A stretch of 5,323 bases of DNA from Syntrophaceae bacterium UBA6112. GTDB lineage: Bacteria; Desulfobacterota; Syntrophia; Syntrophales; UBA5619. This document shows, piece by piece, positions 1-5,322 of the stretch (its first letter is position 1; each line of letters starts with the position of its first letter). The DNA lies in NCBI GenBank assembly GCA_002423465.1, contig DIWG01000060.1, positions 56,895 to 62,217 of the forward strand, written 5' to 3'. The notes beneath the pieces were generated by a model. That model was not told the origin of the DNA. It saw only the letters and a list, made by a program, of their open reading frames with translations, and made no database searches. Both the position numbers and the translations under genes were made by a program.

Positions 1-112
1 CCTCCAGGAGTTCCTCCTTGTAGACCGGGCAGTGGGCCAGGCAGAGGCCGCACCGGATGCAATGATAGATATTTTCACCCGTATTTTCGCTGAGCAATGT
101 TTTGTCTTCCAT
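1..112 (-). CDS. glcF: GlcF-type iron-sulfur subunit of glycolate oxidase, N-terminal fragment (cut by left edge)
   Basis: Only the first 37 codons are in the window; the gene continues past position 1. The start is ATG at 112-110, 32 nt after the glcE-like stop, with no strong Shine-Dalgarno (a TAGG lies 6 nt upstream and a GAGAGG further away). The fragment has a classical ferredoxin-type cluster motif, CIRCGLCLAHCPVY, at residues 18-31 (Cys18, Cys21, Cys24, then Cys28-Pro), which would bind a [4Fe-4S] cluster. GlcF proteins of the glycolate oxidase complex normally have two such N-terminal clusters followed by CCG domains that may contact the membrane electron acceptor; those parts lie outside the window. 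Position directly after the GlcD- and GlcE-like genes supports the role: passing electrons from the flavin subunits onward. It could equally be named a generic heterodisulfide-reductase-like (Fe-S) protein such as LldE/LutA-type, but the order D-E-F argues for GlcF. Confidence 0.85.
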   Translation of the reverse strand, partial: MEDKTLLSENTGENIYHCIRCGLCLAHCPVYKEELLE

Positions 113-144
113 ATCGAACCTATCCCTCTCTTTCCTCAATACTC

Positions 145-1509
145 TCAGACCCCGCCCACATAACGACCCGGGTTCAGAATGCCGGCCGGATCCAGCCTCT
201 CCTTCAGGCGGCGGACGACGACCACGTCGCTGCGGGTCTGTCCCCACACGTTCACCTTCTCCTTGATCGCCTTCGGGGCCCGCTCGACGATAAGGTTGCC
301 GCCATTCTTGACCGACTCGGCGGTGAGCCTGCCGATCAGGCCGACCACGGCCGCCGTCTTGGCGCCCAGGTCGTCCCCAAGCGGCAGCACCGCGCGGAGA
401 ATCCCGTTGCCGGCGCTGCAGAACAGTGCGCCGTCCAAACCAGCCTCCTTGAAACCTGTCTCAAAGGCGCCCACCATCTCCATTACCTTGGAGAGGGCGA
501 AGTTGGCTTTCAGAGAGATGAAATTGGGATGGGTCTTGGCCAGCGGATCGGCAATGTCCCGATAGGCGATCCAAAATTCCCGATGCCCGTCCGCCGTGAG
601 CACGACGACGTCTGTGGCGCCCTCCTGTCGTCCCATTTCGCTCAGATCCTTTTTCAGCCTCGCCACGGCTTCTTCAATCCCATCCAGGGCGACGGCAGCG
701 ATAAAATTGCCCTTCAAGGCGGAGGTCGCCGGGAGCTTGGCTGCCATACCGGCGCTGAGGAGTTCCAGAGAGGCCGGATAGAATTTCGACTGGAGGAGCT
801 TGCGGAGAAAGCCGGCGGCCTCTTTCAGGCCGTCGAACGGGAACAGCAGCGTCGCTTCCGCGTCGGGTTTGGGCGTAATCCGAAATGTGATCTCGCAGAT
901 CATTCCGACGGCCCCCATCGAACCGATCATCAATTTGGTCATGTCATAACCGGCGACGTTCTTCACCGCTTTTCCACCCGCAGCGACGATATCCCCGTTG
1001 GGGAAAACGGCCTTCATCCCGAGAATGAAATCACGGCAAGCCCCGTAAAGGAAACGTTTCGCACCGCTGTCGTTCGTCGCCACAATCCCGCCGACCGTAG
1101 CCCTCTGGGAATGCTGGGGATCCAGGGGAATAAAGTAGCCTCTCCCCTCGCCCGCCAGCTTGGCCTGAATCTCCGCCAGCGTCACCCCGCACTCCACACC
1201 CACGGTCAGGTTGGCGATGTCATAATCCGTATAACGGTTCAATCTCCGGGTCGAAAGCAGGATATCCAGCTTCCGGGGAATGCCTCCCAGCGCCATCTTG
1301 CTTCCGTTTCCCATCGGGATGACGGCCAGTTTTTCGGCATTGGCATAGGCGACCACCTTCGACGTCTCGTCAATTGTTCCCGGCGAAACCAACACCTTGG
1401 GAATAACACCATCCACAGCAAGGGCCTTGAGTTTCTCCGGATCCTCGATCACATTGGCCTCGCCGACGATTTCCCTCAGCTTCGAGGCCAATTTTTCAGT
1501 ATTGGACAT
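145..1509 (-). CDS. glcE: GlcE-type FAD-binding subunit of glycolate oxidase (454 aa)
   Basis: This is an FAD-linked oxidase subunit of the VAO/PCMH fold, the probable partner of the GlcD-like protein just upstream. The FAD-binding PCMH domain covers about residues 30-215: a short PP-loop IPMGNGSK at 64-71, LDPQHSQRATVGG at 129-141, and GGKAVKNVAGYDM at 178-190, which is typical of GlcE, followed by GSMGAVGMICEITFRITP at 196-213. The C-terminal domain ends in the family signature RLKERLDPAGILNPGR (434-449). It lacks the HAGDGNxHP and SGEHGIG motifs that carry the metal-binding His/Glu in GlcD; CSAGNGI (364-370) stands in their place, so it probably does not itself oxidise the substrate. At 454 aa it is clearly longer than the roughly 350-aa E. 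coli GlcE. ATG at 1509 is preferred to ATG at 1515 because the ribosome site AAAGGAG (1524-1518) is 8 nt from the former and only 2 nt from the latter. It begins 21 nt after the glcD-like stop, so the two are cotranscribed. It could also serve a lactate dehydrogenase. Confidence 0.88.
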   Translation of the reverse strand: MSNTEKLASKLREIVGEANVIEDPEKLKALAVDGVIPKVLVSPGTIDETSKVVAYANAEKLAVIPMGNGSKMALGGIPRKLDILLSTRRLNRYTDYDIANLTVGVECGVTLAEIQAKLAGEGRGYFIPLDPQHSQRATVGGIVATNDSGAKRFLYGACRDFILGMKAVFPNGDIVAAGGKAVKNVAGYDMTKLMIGSMGAVGMICEITFRITPKPDAEATLLFPFDGLKEAAGFLRKLLQSKFYPASLELLSAGMAAKLPATSALKGNFIAAVALDGIEEAVARLKKDLSEMGRQEGATDVVVLTADGHREFWIAYRDIADPLAKTHPNFISLKANFALSKVMEMVGAFETGFKEAGLDGALFCSAGNGILRAVLPLGDDLGAKTAAVVGLIGRLTAESVKNGGNLIVERAPKAIKEKVNVWGQTRSDVVVVRRLKERLDPAGILNPGRYVGGV

Positions 1510-1517
1510 ACCCATTT

Positions 1518-1524
1518 CTCCTTT
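1518..1524 (-). promoter_or_regulatory. Ribosome binding site of the glcE-like gene; decides the start
   Basis: The minus strand reads AAAGGAG here, a near-perfect Shine-Dalgarno. Two in-frame ATGs follow, at 1515 and 1509. The spacing is 2 nt to the first and 8 nt to the second, which favours initiation at 1509. The site lies in the short gap after the glcD-like stop codon. Confidence 0.75.
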
Positions 1525-1530
1525 CCTCGA

Positions 1531-2919
1531 TCATGCCGCCTTTTCGACAGGGAGCAGCTTTCCGGGGTTGTAGACATCCTCCGGGTCAAAGGCCAGCTTC
1601 ACATTCCGCATCGCGGCAATGTCTTTTTCACTGAAGATTAAGGGCATCCCCTTGAGCTTCTCGACCCCGATGCCGTGTTCCCCGCTGATCGTCCCACCCA
1701 TGTCGGCACAGAGCTTCATGATCTCGAACGCCGCCTTGTGGACCCGGTCCAGCTCATCCTTGTCCCTTTCATCGAAGAGGATCAGCGGATGGAGGTTCCC
1801 GTCGCCCGCATGAAACACGTTGGCGATCGGAAGGTTGTATTTTTTGCCGATCTCGACCACCTGCGCCAGTGCCTCGGGAAGCCTGGTCCGCGGAACGGTC
1901 GGGTCGTTGACCAGATAGTTGGGGCGCAGACGGCCGACCGCGCCGAAGGCTCCCTTCCGTCCCGCCCAGATCTTTTCGCGTTCGGCCTCATTCTTGGCTA
2001 CGCGGACCTCGCGGACGTTGTTTTTCTTGCAGATGGCGACCACCTCATCGGTCAGCCGTTCCATCCCGTCCTTCAAGCCGTCCAGTTCGATGAGCAGAAT
2101 GGATGCGGCATCCTCCGGAAAACCGACATGGTAGGCGGCTTCGACCGCCTTGATCGTCAGATTGTCCATCATCTCCAGCGTTGTGGGAATCATGCCCGCC
2201 TTGACGATGTCCGAGACCGTGTTTGCGCCGTCGGCGATTGTGTCGTAGATCGCGAGCATCGTCTTGACCGCCTCGGTCTTCGGCATCATTCGAAGGGTCA
2301 GCTTCGTGACCATTCCGAGCGTGCCTTCCGAACCGACCAGCAGGCCGGGCAGATCGAATCCGGGATTGTCGAGCGACTTGCCGCCGATCTCGATTACCTC
2401 GCCGTCATAGAGGACGACTTCGGCCCCGAGAACATGGTTGCTCGTCACACCGTACTTGAAGCAGTGGGCCCCGCCGGCGTTCTCCCCGAGATTGCCGGCA
2501 ATCGTGGTCGCCTTTTCGCTGGAGGGATCCGGGTGATAGAGATAACCGTATTTGCCGATCGCCCCTTTGATGTCCAGCGTGATCGCCCCCGGCTCCACCA
2601 CGACCCTTTGATTTTCCACATCGATCTCCAGGATCCGGTTCATCCGGGTGAAGAGCAGCGCGATGCCGCCCTGAGTGGGGGAGCTTCCCCCGCTGAGATT
2701 GGTGCCCGCCCCCCGGGCGACGACCGGAATCCGGTTCTCACGGGCGAACTTGACCACCATGGATACCTCCTCCGTGGAAGCGGGCATCACGATGCAGTCG
2801 GGCCTTCCCCGGTTGAGGGAAGCGTCATAACCGTAGAGCTGGAGTTCCATTTCGGAGGTCATCACGTCTTCCTTTCCGACAATCTTCGCCAGCTCCTGAA
2901 TCATCTTTTCCTTTTCCAT
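1531..2919 (-). CDS. glcD: GlcD-type FAD-linked 2-hydroxyacid dehydrogenase, catalytic subunit of glycolate oxidase (462 aa)
   Basis: This is a flavoprotein expected to oxidise a D-2-hydroxyacid, most likely glycolate to glyoxylate, at the cytoplasmic side of the membrane with GlcE and GlcF. The PCMH-type FAD domain spans about residues 38-215: PP-loop RGAGTNLSGG (69-78), HPDPSS (129-134), NLGENAGGAHCFKYG (143-157) and GSEGTLGMVTKLTLRMMPKTE within 196-216. The FAD-oxidase C-terminal domain has HAGDGNLHP (370-378) and SGEHGIG (412-418). His370, His377 and Glu414 match the metal/substrate-binding residues of the D-2-hydroxyglutarate and D-lactate dehydrogenase relatives. It ends in NPGKLLP. Length is normal for GlcD (about 460-500). 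The start at 2919 has AGAGGAG with 7-nt spacing; the frame stays open upstream to 2982, but that stretch (Pro/Gly/Ala-rich) shows no family similarity. It is the first gene after a terminator-like hairpin and leads glcE- and glcF-like genes. D-lactate or another 2-hydroxyacid remains possible as the substrate. Confidence 0.9.
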   Translation of the reverse strand: MEKEKMIQELAKIVGKEDVMTSEMELQLYGYDASLNRGRPDCIVMPASTEEVSMVVKFARENRIPVVARGAGTNLSGGSSPTQGGIALLFTRMNRILEIDVENQRVVVEPGAITLDIKGAIGKYGYLYHPDPSSEKATTIAGNLGENAGGAHCFKYGVTSNHVLGAEVVLYDGEVIEIGGKSLDNPGFDLPGLLVGSEGTLGMVTKLTLRMMPKTEAVKTMLAIYDTIADGANTVSDIVKAGMIPTTLEMMDNLTIKAVEAAYHVGFPEDAASILLIELDGLKDGMERLTDEVVAICKKNNVREVRVAKNEAEREKIWAGRKGAFGAVGRLRPNYLVNDPTVPRTRLPEALAQVVEIGKKYNLPIANVFHAGDGNLHPLILFDERDKDELDRVHKAAFEIMKLCADMGGTISGEHGIGVEKLKGMPLIFSEKDIAAMRNVKLAFDPEDVYNPGKLLPVEKAA

Positions 2920-2926
2920 AACCAAA

Positions 2927-2933
2927 CTCCTCT
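2927..2933 (-). promoter_or_regulatory. Ribosome binding site of the glcD-like gene; decides the start
   Basis: The minus strand reads AGAGGAG, 7 nt before ATG at 2919. It supports a 462-aa product rather than the 483-aa reading that would start at 2982. Confidence 0.75.
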
Positions 2934-2980
2934 CAACGCGGCCAACCGGGCCGATTGCGGCAAGCGGAACCGGCGGCCCC

Positions 2981-3024
2981 ATAAAACAAAGCGAAGCAAC
3001 CCCGGAATCCCGGAATTGCTTCGC
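2981..3024 (-). terminator. Strong intrinsic terminator or leader attenuator between the lyase gene and the glcD-like operon
   Basis: On the minus-strand RNA, GCGAAGCAA (3024-3016) pairs with UUGCUUCGC (2999-2991). The 16 nt between them also fold: UUCCGG pairs with CCGGGG through two G-U pairs, leaving a GAUU tetraloop. The result is one uninterrupted stem of about 15 bp, followed at once by the T-rich run TTTGTTTTAT (2990-2981). On the plus-strand RNA the two G-U pairs become C-A mismatches and no U-tract follows, so the signal points to minus-strand transcription. It lies 146 nt after the lyase stop and 72 nt before the glcD-like ATG. It could end the ligase/lyase transcript, or act as an attenuator in a leader if a promoter lies upstream of it. 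Confidence 0.8.
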
Positions 3025-3045
3025 CTATGTTCACTTCAGCGTTTC

Positions 3046-3075
3046 ATTACAGTCATCATGAACCTGAATATGCAA
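3046..3075 (-). promoter_or_regulatory. Weak candidate sigma-70 promoter for the glcD-like operon
   Basis: On the minus strand, TTGCAT (3075-3070) and TGTAAT (3051-3046) are separated by 18 nt. The -10 box matches TATAAT at 5 of 6 bases, while the -35 box matches TTGACA at only 3 of 6. If used, transcription would start about 15-20 nt before the hairpin at 3024-2991, which would make that hairpin part of the leader. The surrounding segment (about 3090-3030) is visibly more AT-rich than the coding DNA. No convincing promoter is seen between the hairpin and the glcD-like start. Confidence 0.25.
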
Positions 3076-3115
3076 AAATACTTTTCACGACATCCGTTCC
3101 CCTAGCCCGGGTCGC

Positions 3116-3148
3116 CGAACCGGTTTTCATACAACGACCTTCGGTTCG
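3116..3148 (-). repeat. Imperfectly closed inverted repeat downstream of the lyase gene
   Basis: CGAACCG (3148-3142 on the minus strand) and CGGTTCG (3122-3116) are perfect 7-bp complements separated by 19 nt, starting 21 nt after the lyase stop. No T-tract follows, so this is not a standard intrinsic terminator. It might stabilise the mRNA 3' end, or it may be chance in GC-rich DNA. The rest of the 250-nt gap (3169-2920) holds only the hairpin, the weak promoter candidate and the glcD ribosome site; no small gene is seen. Confidence 0.35.
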
Positions 3149-3169
3149 CCGGACCGGAACTTTTTGATA

Positions 3170-4066
3170 TTACTTCTTGTTCCGTAGGGCCTCCATCTCG
3201 GCGATCTCCTTCATGGTCGCCAGAATCTGCCGGGCATTTTCATAGACCGGCGTATCGACCATCTTGCCCTTGAAGGAAACGGCGGCGGCGCCCTTCGCGA
3301 TCCCCTCTTCCTCGAAGATCTTCACGACGCCCGTCGCCCACTCGATATCATCCGCGGACGGCATGTAAAGCTTGTGGGAGGGTTCGATCTGGCTCGGATG
3401 GATCAGCATTCTACCCTCGTACCCCATCTGGCGGCCCTGCATGACGCTCGCCTCGAAGGCCTCGACATTTTTGAAATCGACAAACGGGCAGTCGATGGCG
3501 ACGCAACCGGCTGCGCGGGCGGCCACGGCGGTGTAGAAACGGCCGTAGGTCTGCTCTACGGCTTCGGAGGTCAACTTCACCCTCATGTCCTTGCAGTAAT
3601 CCACCGCGCCGAAGATCAGGGAATTGACGCGCGGGCTTGCGGTCGCGGAGGCATAGGCGTTGATCATCCCTTTGGCCGTTTCGATCAGGAGTTGAATGGC
3701 GATGCTGCCCACCTTGAGACCCCTTCTGCGCTCCAGCTCCTCAAGCTTCCAGTCGAGCCGCTTCACATTGTCGGCCTCGCCGGTCTTGGCCAGACAGACT
3801 CCGGACAGGCCTTCATGCACGATTGCTTCAAGGTCGTCGTTCGTCATCAGGGTTTCCCAGTTGTTGATCCGGGAATACACTTTCGATCCGCCGGTGCCGG
3901 CAAATTTCAGGTTCTCACGGACGCACTCGCGGGCCTTCGCCTTTTCGGCGGGAGGAACGGAGTCCTCCAGGTCCAGGGTGATGATGTCCGCCGGAAATTC
4001 GGGTGCCTTGCCGACCATCTTTTCGTTGTTCCCCGGTACATAAAATACGGATCTCATAACTGCCAT
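3170..4066 (-). CDS. HpcH/HpaI-family CoA-thioester lyase, CitE/malyl-CoA lyase-like (298 aa)
   Basis: This is a TIM-barrel lyase of the CitE/malyl-CoA lyase family, which reversibly cleaves or forms 3-hydroxyacyl-CoA thioesters (malyl-CoA to acetyl-CoA plus glyoxylate; citramalyl-CoA to acetyl-CoA plus pyruvate). Family marks in order: RSVFYVPGNNEKM (5-17), DIITLDLEDSVPPAEKAKAR (27-46), Arg66 in SRIN, LLIETAKG (126-133) with Glu129 and FGAVDYCKD (152-160) with Asp156 as the expected Mg2+ ligands, IHPSQI (222-227), and GKMVDTP (267-273) whose Asp271 fits the conserved C-terminal acid. No citD or citF acyl-carrier/transferase gene is nearby, so citrate lyase is unlikely. ATG at 4066 is chosen because AAAGGAG (4081-4075) lies 8 nt upstream; a longer reading from 4114 would only add translated repeat sequence. 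It follows the ligase alpha gene by 54 nt and probably shares its transcript. Best context-based guess is malyl-CoA lyase; citramalyl-CoA lyase is the main alternative. Confidence 0.87.
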   Translation of the reverse strand: MAVMRSVFYVPGNNEKMVGKAPEFPADIITLDLEDSVPPAEKAKARECVRENLKFAGTGGSKVYSRINNWETLMTNDDLEAIVHEGLSGVCLAKTGEADNVKRLDWKLEELERRRGLKVGSIAIQLLIETAKGMINAYASATASPRVNSLIFGAVDYCKDMRVKLTSEAVEQTYGRFYTAVAARAAGCVAIDCPFVDFKNVEAFEASVMQGRQMGYEGRMLIHPSQIEPSHKLYMPSADDIEWATGVVKIFEEEGIAKGAAAVSFKGKMVDTPVYENARQILATMKEIAEMEALRNKK

Positions 4067-4074
4067 AATCGTTT

Positions 4075-4081
4075 CTCCTTT
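4075..4081 (-). promoter_or_regulatory. Ribosome binding site of the lyase gene; decides the start
   Basis: The minus strand reads AAAGGAG, 8 nt before ATG at 4066. It rules in the 298-aa product, because the in-frame ATG at 4114 has no comparable site and reads through a dyad repeat. Confidence 0.75.
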
Positions 4082-4089
4082 CATGTTGA

Positions 4090-4110
4090 GGACCGATTTC
4101 AAATCCGTCC
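4090..4110. repeat. 21-bp dyad-symmetric repeat in the ligase-lyase gap
   Basis: The minus strand reads GGACGGATTT, a central G, then AAATCGGTCC: 9 of 10 base pairs are symmetric, with a single G-G mismatch. Because of this symmetry both strands translate to near-identical peptides (TDLKSV on the minus strand, TDFKSVP on the plus strand). From memory, such peptides recur as spurious short ORFs in many bacterial genomes that carry dispersed palindromes of this type. It probably is a mobile-like extragenic palindrome dropped between two operon genes, though an operator or RNA hairpin is not excluded. It is not followed by a T-tract. A separate 8-bp palindrome CCCATGGG (4110-4117) abuts it. Confidence 0.6.
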
Positions 4111-4120
4111 CCATGGGTTA

Positions 4121-5032
4121 TTATCCCCTTAGTTTGCCCTGCTGCTTGAGTTCACGAAGCCGTTGCGGAATCTCATTGGGATTGTCCACCACGATGATTC
4201 CCGCTTCCCGGAGCCTCGTAATTTTATCCTGCGTGGAGCCGCTGCCGCGCTCGACGATCGCACTGGCATGGGAAAACTTCATCCCCGCGGGCGCCCAGGC
4301 GCCGGATACATAAATGATAATCGGTTTCGTAAACTTTCCCGACTTCACCAATTGCGCCGCCTCTTCCTCGTGTGAACCGCCCATCTCACCGAAAATTGCC
4401 ATGACATCCGTATCGGGATCCTCCTGGAACAGTGGGAGGACGTCCGAGAAGGACATGCCGGTGACCGGCTCCGTTCCGACGTGGATAACGCTGCTGACAC
4501 CGAACCCGGCCTGGGCGATCACGTAGGGAAGGGTGCCCGACTGACCGCCGCTGCGGGAGATGACCCCGACATGCCCCGGCACGAAATGCCTGTTGGCGAA
4601 TTCGACCGACCCGCCCAACCAGCCGAGGGCGCCGATCCCTGGGGTATTCAACCCGATGGACCCCGGCCCAAGAAGCATGGCGCCCTTCTTTTTTCCGTAC
4701 GCGACCATCTCGAGGATATCGTAAAGGGGAACGCGTTCGACCGGCATGACGATCCATTTGATGTCGGCGTCCAGCGCCTCAAAGACCGCGTCCTTGAGCC
4801 CCGTTCCCGGAATGAAGGTCACGGAGACATCGAAGAGCCCGTGGTTCTTCACCGCATCCTTCACCGTATTGTATACAGGGATTCCGTCCACTTCCTCGCC
4901 GCCGCGACCCGGCGTGACGCCGGCGACGACGTTCGTTCCGAGGCGCCGCATAAACTTGGCCCGCATCGAGCCCTCCCTGCCGGTAATCCCCTGAACCACC
5001 ACTTTTGTTGTTTTTGTCAGCAAGATAGCCAT
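4121..5032 (-). CDS. SucD-like alpha subunit of an ADP-forming acid-CoA ligase, candidate malate-CoA ligase alpha (303 aa)
   Basis: This resembles the alpha subunit of succinyl-CoA synthetase and malate thiokinase (MtkB), which convert an acyl-CoA, ADP and phosphate to acid, CoA and ATP. The N-terminal CoA-binding Rossmann domain contains VVVQGITGREGS (11-22) and GVTPGRGGEEVDGIPVYNTV (38-57); the ligase domain has VGVISRSGG (155-163) and GEMGGSHEEEAA (215-226). His255 in MKFSHASAI matches the catalytic phosphohistidine (His246 of E. coli SucD in RMGHAGAI), so the enzyme should be active. It departs from SucD at GPGSIG (122-127; GPNCPG in E. coli), at GTEP (186-189; GGDP), and by small insertions around residues 132-165, which suggests a substrate other than succinate. 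The start at 5032 has AAGGTGGTG 5 nt upstream; the frame is open to 5140, but that part overlaps the upstream gene. A beta (SucC-like) subunit is needed and not in the window; it is expected to the right. Substrate inferred, not shown. Confidence 0.85.
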   Translation of the reverse strand: MAILLTKTTKVVVQGITGREGSMRAKFMRRLGTNVVAGVTPGRGGEEVDGIPVYNTVKDAVKNHGLFDVSVTFIPGTGLKDAVFEALDADIKWIVMPVERVPLYDILEMVAYGKKKGAMLLGPGSIGLNTPGIGALGWLGGSVEFANRHFVPGHVGVISRSGGQSGTLPYVIAQAGFGVSSVIHVGTEPVTGMSFSDVLPLFQEDPDTDVMAIFGEMGGSHEEEAAQLVKSGKFTKPIIIYVSGAWAPAGMKFSHASAIVERGSGSTQDKITRLREAGIIVVDNPNEIPQRLRELKQQGKLRG

Positions 5033-5052
5033 ATTTTCACCACCTTCTTGGT

Positions 5053-5322
5053 TTAAGATATTCCGTGCTTCTGACGATACTCTTCCAGCCCCGGTGTGGG
5101 CGCATCGATCCGGATCGCCCCTTTTCCCCTGAACCAGCACTCATATTCACACGCCAGGCATTCTGTCCCCAGGCGCTTGGTATCGCCCTCAACGGCGGGG
5201 ACGCCGTCCTTCAGGACCAAAAGCCCCCGGGCGTAAGTCTTGCAGGCCGCAATGCAGGCCTTGGATTCGCACTCCTTACATTTGCTCTCATCGATGACGA
5301 CCGTGATCGTCTGTTCCTGAAA
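5053..5322 (-). CDS. Small ferredoxin-like iron-sulfur protein, C-terminal 89 residues (cut by right edge)
   Basis: The frame is open from the window edge to the stop at 5055-5053, and no start codon is visible, so the beginning lies outside. Counting from the first complete codon, the first cluster motif is C15-x2-C18-x4-C23-x3-C27 in KCKECESKACIAACKTYA, preceded by the hydrophobic strand TITVVIDES. The second is C55-x2-C58-x3-C62 in ECLACEYECWF, followed by GAIRIDAPTPGLEEY. The spacing C-x2-C-x4-C-x3-C recalls FixX-type ferredoxin-like proteins. Seven cysteines are seen, one short of two complete [4Fe-4S] clusters. It is probably a nearly complete protein of about 90-100 aa, although a C-terminal domain of a longer protein cannot be excluded. 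The stop lies 20 nt before the ligase alpha start, so the two are cotranscribed. The role is unknown; an electron carrier or a structural partner of the neighbouring ligase are both guesses. Confidence 0.75.
   Translation of the reverse strand, partial: FQEQTITVVIDESKCKECESKACIAACKTYARGLLVLKDGVPAVEGDTKRLGTECLACEYECWFRGKGAIRIDAPTPGLEEYRQKHGIS

Noticed and set aside
2920..2982. Upstream start for the glcD-like gene (ATG at 2982)
   Set aside because: The extension overlaps the region just after the terminator, is Pro/Gly/Ala-rich without family similarity, and a good ribosome site precedes ATG 2919.
3065..3095. Sigma-54 promoter suggested by a TTTTTGC run on the minus strand
   Set aside because: The -24 position reads GAAAAG rather than a TGGCAC-like element, so the required GG is missing.
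97..3105. Two very long plus-strand open frames (97-1641 and 1675-3105) opposite the FAD genes
   Set aside because: They are exactly antisense to proteins with clear FAD-oxidase motifs. Their translations are Arg/His/Gln/Gly-rich with no recognisable domain, and they lack credible ribosome sites. GC-rich codon use leaves the antisense frame free of stops.
3170..4066. True citrate lyase beta subunit (CitE of CitDEF)
   Set aside because: No CitD acyl-carrier, CitF transferase or CitC ligase is present; a stand-alone gene next to a CoA ligase fits a CoA-thioester lyase better.
4067..4114. Upstream start for the lyase gene (ATG at 4114)
   Set aside because: The added residues are the translated palindromic repeat (MGTDLKSV...), while AAAGGAG sits 8 nt before ATG 4066, where family similarity begins almost at once.
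3374..4132. Plus-strand open frame of 252 codons opposite the lyase gene
   Set aside because: Antisense shadow of a well-supported HpcH/HpaI lyase; no family motif and no convincing start signal.
5033..5140. Upstream start for the ligase alpha gene (ATG at 5140)
   Set aside because: The extension overlaps the ferredoxin-like gene in another frame; AAGGTGGTG precedes ATG 5032 and the SucD-like N-terminus (MAILLTKTTKV) begins there.
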